From: Amphibalanus amphitrite
Lineage: Eukaryota > Arthropoda > Thecostraca > Balanomorpha > Balanidae
DNA length: 64,000 nt
NCBI RefSeq assembly: GCF_019059575.1
Contig: NW_024883389.1
Coordinates: forward strand, 1 to 64,000
Direction: 5' to 3'
Part shown: one piece after another, positions 33,301-45,300 of the stretch
How the letters are laid out: each line of letters opens with the position of its first letter
Numbering within the stretch: position 1 is the first letter of the stretch
The notes under the pieces: model-generated
Told to the model about the DNA's origin: nothing
Databases searched by the model: none
Seen by the model: the letters and a program-made list of their open reading frames with translations, nothing else
Position numbers and translations under genes: made by a program

Positions 33301-36300
33301 TTTTGCCGCAATCGCCGCGGAAAATTCGAAAAAGTCTATTTTTCCGAAAATTTGACCTTTGACCGGTCAAAAGTAGGTCAAATGTTGACCTAGGACCAAA
33401 AAATATACCACCAATCGCGAGATCTCGGCGAGAGCAATCCGTTGGTCTTTTCCGCTAAGCTCTACGACGCTCCGTTTTCAAACGCCAAGGGGGGGGGGGT
33501 CGCACCAACCCCCCCCCCCCTGCATGGGCGAAGGTGGCAGATCGCCGTTTACGGGCGAGGGTTAAGTTTGCATGCAATAACATAAGAGTCAATAAAGCGT
33601 AATGTCACGCTCGGGCTCACCGGCTCCGCCGTATCCACCGCTGTGGCCTCCACTGTACCCGCCGTGCCCTCCGCCCTTGTTGAACTTGCTGGTCAGCTTG
33701 TTGGCCAAACTGGTGAGGAACCGTCCCTTGGTAGTAAGCAGGCGACCTGGGAAACGTTAGGGGCACTTCACGTGAGCTCTATTACAGGACTTGTCCCCCA
33801 GTGGTAAGCAGACGGTAAAAAGCGATAAAGAACATTTCACATTGGGCATAAGTCTTATTACAGGGACCTTCCCTTGGTGGTTGGTAGATGGTATGGAGCA
33901 GTAAAGAACACTTAACATGGGTTCTATTAGAGGAGCATTCCCTTGCTGGTTTTCAGACGACCTGGGATCTAAACAGTCCAGATCAGGTCAGCAAAACGTT
34001 CGGAGCATTAGTGCTCAACTTTACCGGCTCGTGCCGCGTGTGCCGCATGAAGTTGTGTGTGCGGTGTGCGCCGTGTGTGCCGCTTGTAGTTATGTGTGCG
34101 CTGTGTGCGGTGTGTGCCGTCTGTAGTTATGTGTGCCGTCTGTAGTTATGTGTGCCGTCTGTAGTTATGTGTGCCGTCTGTAGTTCTGTGTGCCGTGTGT
34201 GCCGTGTGTGCCGTGTGTGCTCTGTATGCCGCCTGTAGTGTGTGCGGTGTGTGCGGTATGTGCGGTGTGTGCGGTGTGTGCGGTGTGTGCGGTGTGTGCG
34301 CCGTGCGGTATGTGCGGTGTGTGCGGTGTGTGCGGTGTGTGCGGTGTGTGCGGTGTGTCGTCTGTAGTTGTGTACCCTGTGTGCCGTGTGTGCCGTGTGT
34401 GCGATGTGTGCCGTGTGTGCCGTGTGTGCTCTGTGTGCCGCCTGTAGTGTGTGCGGTGTGTGTGGTGTGTGCGGTGTGTGCTGTGTGTGCTCTGTGTGCC
34501 GCCTGTAGTGTGTGCGGTGTGTGCGGTGTGTGCCGCCTGTAGTGTGTGCGCCGTGCGGTGTGTGCGGTGTGTGCGGTGTTTGCGGTGTGTGCGGTGTGCC
34601 GTCTGTAGTTGTGTGTGCCCTGTGTGCCGTGTGTGCGGTGTGCGCCGTGAGTACCCTGTGTGCCGTGTGTGCCGTGTGTGCTCTGTGTGCCGCCTGTAGT
34701 GTGTGCCGTGTGTGCTCTGTGTGCCGCCTGTAGTGTGTGCGGTGTGCGTGGTGTATGCAGTGTGTGCGGTGTGTACCCTGTGTGCCGTGTGTGTCGTGTG
34801 TGCGGTGTGTGCCGCCTGTAGTTGTGTGTGTGTGTGCCGTGTGTGCCGTGTGTGCTTTGTGTGCCGCCTGTAGTGTGTGCGGTGTGCCGTCTGTAGTTGT
34901 GTGTGCCCTGTGTGCCGTGTGTGCGGTGTGCGCCGTGAGTACCCTGTGTGCCGTGTGTGCGATGTGTGCCGTCTGGAGTTGTGCGTGCGGTGTGTGCCGC
35001 CTGTAGTTGTGTGTGGTGCAGTGTGTGCGGTGTGTGCGGTGTGTGCCGTGTGTGCTCTGTGTGCCGCCTGTAGTGTGTGCGGTGTGTGCGGTGTGTGCTT
35101 TGTGTGCGGTGTGTGTGGTGTTTGCGGTGTGCGCGGTGTGTACCCTGTGTGCGGTATGTGCGGTGTGTGTGGTGTGTGCGGTGTGTGCGGTGTGTGCGGT
35201 GTTACCCTGTGTGCCGTGTGTGCTCTGTGTGCCGCCTGTAGTGTGTGCGTTGTGTGCGGTGTGTACCCTGTGTGCCGTGTGTGCCGTGTGTGCCGTGTGT
35301 GCCGCCTGTAGTGTGTGCGGTGTGTGGTGTGTGTGGCGTGTGCGGTGTGTACCCTGTGTGCGGTGTGTACCCTGTGTGCCGTGTGTGCGGTGTGTGCCGC
35401 CTGTAGTGTGTGCGGTGTGCGCGGTGTGTACCCTGTGTGCCGTGTGTGCTCTGTGTGCCGCCTGTAGTGTGTGCGGTGTGTGCCGTGTGTGCGGTGTGTG
35501 CGGTGTGTGCGGTGTGTGCCGCCTGTAGTTGTGTGTGCGGTGTGTGCGGTGTGTGCCGTGTGTGCTCTGTGTGCCGCCTGTAGTGTGTGCGGTGCGTGTG
35601 GTGTGTGCTTTGTGTGCGGTGTGTGTGGTGTGCCGTCTGTAGTTGTGTGTGCCCTGTGTGCCGTGTGTGCGGTGCGTGTGGTGTGTGCTTTGTGTGCGGT
35701 GTGTGCTCTGTGTGCGGTATGTGCGGTGTGTGTGGTGTGTGCGGTGTGTGCGGTGTGTGTGGTGTGTGCGGTGTTACCCTGTGTGCCGTGTGTGCTCTGT
35801 GTGCCGCCTCTAGTGTGTGCGGTGTGTGCGGTGTGTACCCTGTGTGCCGTGTGTGCCGTGTGTGCTCTGTGTGCCGCCTGTAGTGTGTGCGCCGTGCGGT
35901 GTGTGGTGTGTGCGGTGTGTGCGGTGTGTACCCTGTGTGCCGTGTGTGCCGTGTGTGCCGCCTGTAGTGTGTGCGGTGTGTGCGGTGTGTACCCTGTGTG
36001 CCGCCTGTAGTGTGTGCGGTGTGTGCGGTGTGTGCGGTGTGTACCGTGTGTGCCGTGTGTGCTCTGTGTGCCGCCTGCGGTGTGTGCGGTGTGCGCGGTG
36101 TGTGCGGTGTGTGCGGTGTGTGCGGTGTGTACCCTGAGTGCCCGGTACACCTGTGTGTCACCCCCGGGACGCGGCGGCCGCTCACCTCCTTTGCGCAGCA
36201 GCTTTCCCTTGATTAGCACCAGCGGCGCCTTCACGGCGCCTACGAGGCCGCCCAGCTTCTGCTTGAGGCCGCTGAACTTGTGCGTGATGCCGCTGATCTT

Positions 36301-39300
36301 GTGCTTGATGCCGCTGAACAGGCGGCCCTTCTTGGAGAACAGCGAGCCGATGTTGAACTTGCCGCCCTTGCCGCGACCTTTGCCGTAGCTGTGCCCTCCG
36401 CCGTGACCTCCGTGACCTCCGCCGTGACCTCCGCCCTGGCGGCAGGCGAACAGGTCAGAGGGTGGTCGTCAGTAGCCACACTGCCGCCAGCGTGGTCATA
36501 GGCGCAGCCCAGTGGACCACCCGGCCGCCCAACAGCACACCCGGGAACCAGCCCAGCAGCACATCCGGGAACCAGTCCAACAGCACACCCGGAAATCAGC
36601 CCAACAGAACACCCGGGAACCGGCCCAACAGCACACCCGGGAACCAGTCCAACAGCACACCCGGGAACCAGTCCAACAGCACACCCGGGAACCGGCCCAA
36701 CAGCACACCCGGGAACCAGTCCAACAGCACACCCGGGAACCAGTCCAACAGCACACCCGGGAACCGGCCCAACAGCACACCCAGGGACCAGCCCAACAGC
36801 ACACCCGGGAACCAGCCCAGCAGCACACCCGGGAACCAGTCCAACAGCACACCCGGGAACCAGTACAACAGCACACCCGGGAACTGCAGTCCAACAGCAC
36901 ACCCGTGGACCAGTCCAACAGCACACCCGTGGACCAGTCCAACAGCACACCCGGGAACCAGTCCAACAGCACACCCGTGGACCAGCCCATCAGCACACCC
37001 GGGAACTGGGTCTCAAAGGAGACCCGCTCGCTGGGTCAGATATGTAGATGGGGTTAGGTCAGATATGATGTACGGGACTGGGTTAGATATAGACGGGACT
37101 GGGTCTGATATGTACCTACAGGTCAGATATACATAGACGGCCTGTGGGCATTAAATATGTCAAGTTCATGAAAGCTTAAATTGTGTAAAATGCGTGAAAT
37201 GTGTAATGTGTAAAACGTGTAAAAGCAGGTAAATGTGACTTTACAATACGAGTATGTTAACCCTCGCCCTGGCAGGGCATTTTTCATAACACGGCCTGGC
37301 AGGGGGGGGGGGGGTCGATGCGACCCCCCCTCGCGATTGGCTCCTATGGCACCTAGAAACACCAAATTTGGTAGGTAGGTGGGCCCCCTGGAGTTCTCGC
37401 CCCTGTGCAAATTTGGTTGCTCTAGGTCAATATTTAGGGGGGTTTTGGGGGGTATAAATGCAAAAATTTCGCTAAAAACAGGTCAAAAGTTTTTCGCTTA
37501 TAACTTTTGATCTAATTAAGATACAGCAAAAAGAAAAGCACCAGTGAACTCAGCACGTCAAGGCGCGTCGCATGATATACTTTTTAGGTTGCTTAAGTGT
37601 ACTTAAAGTTTTTCTTAAATTTTAAGTAAACTTAAATTAATAAATTAAGTTAAAGTTAACCAAATTGCATCATATCGCATATCATTCGATTCGGCTGATC
37701 ACCAGGAACACAATGATACCATTTTTTAAGCTCTAGCGTCATTATGTGCCAAGTTATTGGCAAAAACGTCATTTGACCTCAGTTGACCTCATTTGACCTG
37801 ACCCATGGATAAGTACACCAAACAAAGAAGCACCAAGTGACCTGCTGTTAATTACTGTGGTTTCAAAGCACAAAAGTGATAGAACGAAGCGGATATCTCC
37901 AGTATTTTCCGAATTTAGTATTTTCCCATAGGCTTAACATTACGACGTAATGACCTCTAACTGACCTCAGGTCAGTGACCTCAAAAAACCCGAACTATAT
38001 GTTATACAACTCGGTGAACTTAGCACATCCTGAAAGTTTGAAGGAAATCAGTGCAAAACTGTGAGTTGGACAGGTGCAAAAAGAAAATTGAAATTTGACC
38101 ATGACCTTGTACCGGTTTTTCTGACCTGGTGACCTGACCCAAGGTCACCCGGACCTGAAATTTTCAGGTCATATGTAAAAAGGTTGCCCCATAAGCTGTG
38201 CCAAATTTGGCGGCGCTGCGCGCCGCCGTTTTTACGCTATCTTCGAAAAACCTTAGGGGGGGGTCGCATCGACCCCCCCCCCCTGCCAGGGCGAGGGTTA
38301 AGACTGCTGTAGGTTCTCGGCTGCTGCGGCGGTGCGCGGTGCGCGGACGTCCCTGTTCCCTGACACTGTGCCTGCTGTCCTCGGCTGCGGCGGCGGCGGC
38401 GCGTGCACGCGTTACAACACCCGCCGCCACCGGGAGAAATGGCCGGCCGGTGGTCACTGTTAGTGTTCAGCAGCGTAAAAACGGCTCCTCCGATCACGCC
38501 AGGAGGAGGTTTCCCCGCCACCAGCACTGTCGTCAGCGGTGTCGTCTTCAACGCAGTCGCCGCCGCTACCGCACGTCCCATCCCGCCCCACCACCGCCGC
38601 TGCCACCGCTGTTACCGCCGCTGACCACTGGACGGCAGCTGGCACTGCTGTCATTGCTATCGCTGCCGCCTCTGTCGGCGGTACCACTGGCTCAGCCTAC
38701 ACACGCTGCCACCGGCCAGTTGCAGCGGTGTGCCGATAAACCAGCTCAGGGGCGCTGGATGCGCCGTGCAGCGGGCAATGCGGCGTCGAGCGTAAGTCAA
38801 GCTTTTGGTGCTCCGAGATCGATTCAATATAGCAATTATGTGAACATTAGTCAACTGTATGTATTGTTGGACCCACAAAGCTTTCGGCGTGCAATTTGAA
38901 AACGTGAATGCTGCACACCTAGGCGGGAAGGAGGTCGGAAAACAATTGGTTTTGCAGCGTTCTTCTTGTTACGAATGCCTTTAACAGTGACCAAGACATT
39001 TTCATCGGTGCACGCCATCCGGCTGGTAATTTACGAGCTAAAGAGCCGATGATGCACGCGCGCGCTAGCGGCTAACCAGACGGAAATACGCGCGCTAACC
39101 AGCCGGTAAAACCCGCGCTAACCAGCCGGTAACAGGCCGGTAACACCCGCGCTAACCAGCCGGTAACAGGCCGGTAACACCCGCGCTAACCAGCCGGTAA
39201 CAGGCCGGTAACACCCGCGCTAACCAGCCGGTAACAGGCCGGTAACACCCGCGCTAACCAGCCGGTAACAGGCCGGTAACACCCGCGCTAACCAGCCGGT

Positions 39301-42300
39301 AACAGGCCGGTAACACCCGCGCTAACCAGCCGGTAACAGGCCGGTAACACCCGCGCTAACCAGCCGGTAACAGGCCGGTAACACCCGCGCTAACCAGCCG
39401 GTAACAGGCCGGTAACACCCGCGCTAACCAGCCGGTAACAGGCCGGTAACACCCGCGCTAACCAGCCGGTAACAGGCCGGTAACACCCGCGCTAACCAGC
39501 CGGTAACAGGCCGGTAACACCCGCGCTAACCGCGGCGCCGGACGGCGGCTTTTCGTAATGCGGCGCGTGAGCCGCGACTTTCTCCCCGCGGCGACGGCGG
39601 CATCCGGCGGCGGCGGGCACTTAGTGGAGATCAACACCGCCGAGTGGCGCGTCAGCAGCCGCCGCCGACCCCCACACGGCGTCAGCTGACCGCGTGTGTG
39701 ACGTCATCGGTCCCACTACGTCACAGGAACGGCAGCAGCAGCACGGCGAGAGACCGCCCCCAGGGAGGAGAAGCCGGGCCGGGGGCTGGGCTTGTCTGGG
39801 TGAGGAAGGAGCAGTACAGATGCATCCGAACGCCACCCAACAATTGTTTCGGTGGTATATAGTGCCGCTATTCTCCCTGTCGAATACCGCTGGACAATGT
39901 CCAGTGGACATATCTGATATTGCACGGACTCACGGAGAAAGTTAGAGTCTGGGGACAGACACTGTGCGCAGGACGCTGAGACAGATTCGGTCGGAGGACG
40001 GACACTGTGCAGTGTGCACAGGACGCTGAGACATATTCGGTCGGAGTTGGAGGACGGAGACTTTGTGCACAGGACGCTGAGACAGATTCGGTCGGAGGAC
40101 GGAGACTGTGCAGTGTGCACAGGACGCTGATACAGATTCGGTCGCAGCCGCAGCGGCATGGTAATGGGAACGGGGGGTGCTGAGTTGAATGGGGATACGG
40201 GAGGACGGGAGGTCTATCGACACCGGATAAATGCCTTTCGACATTACTGGGTGCTGCTGCAGAACTGCCAGCTCGTGTGTGCTATGAGGGTCCGACAGTC
40301 GGGTCAGTCCCGTTAGGTCAGTCCCGTCAGGTCAGTCCCGTCAGGTCAGTCCCGTCAGGTCAGTCCCGTCAGCCAGGGCTGCGGAGTCGGAGTCGGAGTC
40401 GGAGTCGGAGTCGATTTTAGAAACCCGAGCCGGAGTCGGAGTCGGAGTCACCGAAAATCTGTCGACTCCGCAGCCCTGCTAGGTCTGCGGAGTCGGAGTC
40501 GGGAGTTGGAGTCGGTCGGAGTCGACGATTCTGCCCGGAGTCGGAGTCGGAGTCGGAGCTGGTTTTTGAAAGCCGGAGTCGGAGTCGGAGTCGGAGTCGC
40601 CGAAAATCCATCGACTCCGCAGCCCTGCGGCGTCAGCCGCCGGCTGTCGTGTACAGGCTCACCGGCCGACACCCGTGTCGTGTCCCGTGTGGTCCCTTTG
40701 AGACCGTTTCCCCCCGTGTCCGCTGTGTTCCTGGTGTCAGTTCCGCCGGGCCGCTCTGAGGTCCGGATCAGCCGGATCATCCCCGCAGGATCAGCCGGAT
40801 CATCCCGCAGCTGGTCCGCTCAGCATTGTCACACCGACAAGGCTCGCTGGATTCGCCCTAATTTCGGACCCCCGGTCCCCGACGCCAGCAAACGAACCAA
40901 GCAACGCCGGCCGGAGGGTCTCCAAAGTCCAACATCCGGCCACTGGCCCATACTAATCAGCATGGTACTGTCACGACAGAGAGCGCTTCTTAGATGAAAA
41001 AAATAGTCAAACAATCATAGAAAGAACATTTTCGATGGCCCGTTTCTTAGGTAGATATAATTAGGGACAGCATACTCGTAAATTTAGAAGGAACAATTTT
41101 AGGCAGTAGGTATAATTATGATTGATCAGGTCTGAGACAAGTTGTATTATAATGGGATAGACAATGGGAACAATTTTGAGTTATATTCTTTTGAATTGGC
41201 TTCACATGTGTTTCGACAAAATGCCTTTTTCAAGCCTAACATCCCAAATGACAACAAATGGGCCAGTGTTTTGAATTGTTGTCATTTGGGATGTCAGGCT
41301 TGAAAAGACATTTTGTCGAAACACATGTGCAGCCAATCCAAAAGAATGTAACTCAGAACAATTCCCATTGTCTATCCCATTATAAAAGGTGTAATCATCG
41401 AAAGCACGGTGCTAGTTGGGTACTAGTAAGAAAACTCCTTTTTGGAAACATCTTAACCCGCGACCTGGTGGGGGGGGGGCTATTTTTTGCCCCCCCCCCC
41501 TCCAGACTTTTCGATATATCTCCAGAACCGCTGCGCCGATCGTCACCAAACTTTCAGTACCCTCCCGGACATCAATTTTACACATTCTGACTAAAAAAAA
41601 TTTCCAAAGGCTATGATAGGTTGGCCGGAAATGACGTCAGAGTGACGTCATGTTCTGCCGTTTTCGACCCAAAAAAGGGTTTCGCGGGAAGAGCTGTCAG
41701 GCCTATAGCTTTGCAAACACAGAAAAATCATAAAAACATAAAAGCTGTAGAATGAACAGGGCTACAAAACTGCTATCTCAGATTTTTGAAATTGTTGGAT
41801 TTTGACCCCCAAAAATCAAAAAATATTTTTTTTGGATATAATAATCGAAAAATCCAAAAAAAAAATTGAATTTCGCAAAAACCGGAATATATGTGATAGT
41901 CCTTACCACCTGCCATCCACATACCAAATTTGAGATTGATACCTCTTTTTTTGGCGAAGTTATAGCGAAAAAACTGTTCAAAATTGATGACGTCAAATTT
42001 TCAAACTCAATTTTTAGCAATTCTAGACCCCGTAGTGCAAAACAAAGACCACCATTAGACTCCCCGTGACGAGTTGCATCGAATCAATACCCATTTTATG
42101 CAAATCTATCAACTTTAAAATTTGGCCTTTTTGGCCTGACCTTGACCTGCACCTAAGCCGTACCTGATAGTCTTATAACCAACACCATTGAGTTGGAAAT
42201 GAAAAATTGGCCATAAAACATGCATCACACATCCTTAGTAAAGTTGGGCTCATGTGACCTGACCCGTGACCCTTGGTGACCTGACCTGTGACCTGACCTG

Positions 42301-45300
42301 GTATTGTCAGTGACCTCTAATAGCAACATATCTACTAGGCAACTGACGCCCTATCGCTGATTCTCGACAAAATGCGTTTTCCTCGGTGTTATAGCGCATT
42401 CCCTAGAAGACCCGTGAACGGTGAAACATTTCATCTTTGACCTGACCTGTGATGTCATCGGTGACCCCGAGGTCAATGAAATTTGGTTTCCTTCAACAAA
42501 TTTGACAGGCCTTTCGAACGCCGTTTGAATTTTGCGGATCCGTCCAGTAGTTTCGGAGATACGAGGGGGGGGGCAAAAAATAGCCCCCCCCACCAGGTCG
42601 CGTTATAAACAGACCCTACCAGGGCCCGATTTCACCAAGTGAATATATTCCATTACGGCGGCGTACATATTCACTTTTGGCATATTATGACATATTCAGT
42701 TTCACTAAACTCCGTACAGGGATACTTATTCAAGACAAAGACAAAGTATGACTGCATAAGTCCGTTGTTTTTTGGCATGCTATTACATTTGAGGTACTTC
42801 TGGTACGCCGATCTGCTTTTTCAACAGCTGTTTGCCGAGTTTGCTGGCATTGAAAGTATGCTACTTTTTGTGGCATACTTTGAGAAACAGCTTGGCATAC
42901 ATCAATTTTTTTGTATGATAATGTTACAAATTTAATGACTTCGTCGATGCAACGTATGATAAAAACATGCCACAGGCTACGCAAAAAGTTTTTGATGTCA
43001 TAATGGTTATTTCTTGCTGGATATATAGGGTATCGTGTGTCAGGGCTTATATTGAAATTAAACCCCAGAACAGCTATTTTTATAAGGCTTATCTCATCGT
43101 GGCATCACTGCGATTAAAATCACCCCATCATGCAGAAACACAAAAGGGAATTCCTTTTTTCATTCGCATTCCCGATTACATTGAGTTTTCCACTTTAAAA
43201 AACGACAGTTCACATTGTATTTTGATAACACAAAAGGCCAAAAGCGTTACAAATCTATCTCACCGTGATTATTACACCGTGCTCTTTATACAGCGTTTTA
43301 CCGAAGAGGAAGTAAATAACTGGCGAGGGCGAGAGGAAGGACTGAAGTCCAGTCCACCAACGCCTTGTTGACATGCCCAGCATGTTGCATCACAAGTCAC
43401 AACGCATTCGTTTACATTCGTTTTCATCGCCCACTTTTGCTATTTCTTTGCAGTACCCATATGCTGTCCAATGTCCATATTTTTGTGTGTGTGTTGTGGC
43501 CAAATGATTCAATTTATCACCGGCTTCCCGCTTCCGTTCAGGTTCAGTCTGCCGAATGATTCCGAAATATTCTCCATATTTGAAGTCGTCGGTAGACCCT
43601 TCGATTATTTAAAAACTTGATTCAAGTAATATTTCAGATAACTTGTCGGCTAGTCGGCCGTGCTCCTTGCTATCGTCAGTGATGGGTAGTTAGATAGGTA
43701 TAAGATAGGTGCCTCAAGTAATGCCATTTCTTGTTCGACTTTATTTATATTTGCTTTGAACCACTCCAGAATTGCGTAGAAGATGTGAACAAATATTGAA
43801 GCAATATCTAATGAGAAGTAACTTGGAAGAAAAAATTAATATCAATTCAAAATCCAATAAAACCCACACACGCCAGTAACGTCAACTGTGCTGCGCGGCT
43901 TGCTGCCGATTGTTTACATTTTTGGCTTTGGAATGTCATGCTCCCAGCAAAAATCAAGAGCATTATTAGCAATATTTGTTTAGGTACTTCCTCTTGTATG
44001 ATCAGCAAATTTAATTCTTATTAGCGTAGCTAGAAATTTTTTCCATAATATTGTATATCTGAGCATTTAAGCTCGTCGACTTTAAATACGGAAAAATATA
44101 GTGACTGCATGTCCCCGACAAGAAAAGATATATGCATGCGCGCCGGTGGCTCCCAAAGTACGTAAAGCGGGCGTATTGAATATATTCCTGTGGCGAAACC
44201 GAATAGTATTATCGTCGTACTTTGTCGGTGTACTTTTCCAAAGTACACCAAGAATATATTCACTTGGTGAAATCGGGCCCAGGGCGCGGGTAAGACTACG
44301 CACACCTGAGTGTTGCAAATGCTTTGCTACCATCCCTCAGGGGTTTCAAGACAGTACAGTCACAGTTCTCCCTGAGCACTTAGCCAGTCTCAACAATGCA
44401 GCCCTGCAATGATCGGTTACTGACATCGTGACAGCCAGTTGCGCTGCAAAGCCGGGTCGGAGACCCGGTAACCCGCCGACCGGAGACCCGGTAACCCGCG
44501 GGTCGGAGCCGCCGTAACCCGCCGGCCGGAGCCGCGGTAACCCGCCGGCCGGAGACCCGGTAACCCGGGCCGGAGCCGCCGTAACCCTATTGGGTAACGC
44601 CACTGCAACTCTGCCGGGCTGCGGGCCGCGCTCACAGCTGTGACCCGGCGCGGCGCGAGACGCGCCCCCGGCGACCTCAGCTCACCCTCGGTGACCTCAG
44701 CTCACCCCGGGGCGACTGCAACCGCCCCGGCGCGCCGGCAAGGTCGACATTGCCTCGTTAGATCGGCGGCGAATGGCCCGTATCGGCGGGCGCCGCGCGC
44801 TGTTGGCAGTTGTTTTTAGGGCCCGTCGGTCAGAGGTGGGTGGGATCTGCAGCCCGCGGCGCGGCGCTGTGGGAGCAGCTCCGTACAGACGCCGCGGCTG
44901 CACTCGGCACTGTCGTGCGAGCCGTGTTTCTCAATGGGAGCCGCTCCTCGCGTGGAGGGGGGGGGGGGGGCTAAATAGACGCAGTCGGTGGGAATATGGA
45001 AACACACCACACGCAATGAACGGTAGGCGCCCCGGTACGACGTCTGCCCGGCCGGGTACGGACGGATGGCTCCGGTGACCAACGGCAGCACACAGGCTGC
45101 CGACGTGTGTTGCCGTTGGTCACCGGAGCCGTCTGTCCGTACCCGGCCGCAGTGGTCGCCGGAGCTAACGTCGGGATAAGACCCACCTCTCCCTGACCGT
45201 CAGGGAGAGATGGGTCTTATCCCGACGTGACCTGACCTCAGATCAGCGGTGTGGAGACGGAGCGGCATTGAACACTGCGGGGTAGAGTCAGACGGCGACG

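Noticed and set aside
34165-36234. 689-codon Thr-His-Arg-rich frame on the minus strand
   Set aside because: It is read-through of the GTGTGCGGT minisatellite. Only the first 16 codons belong to a real exon, which ends at a GTGAGC donor after 36186.
38198-38899. 233-codon Ala/Pro/Arg-rich frame
   Set aside because: Starts inside a TTAA element, has no domain, and overlaps equally open frames on the other strand.
39091-39530. CRISPR-like regular repeats
   Set aside because: Units abut without unique spacers, and the context is eukaryotic with spliced genes.
40506-40997. 163-codon frame with Ser-Arg repeats
   Set aside because: The first part is translation of the (GGAGTC)n foldback.
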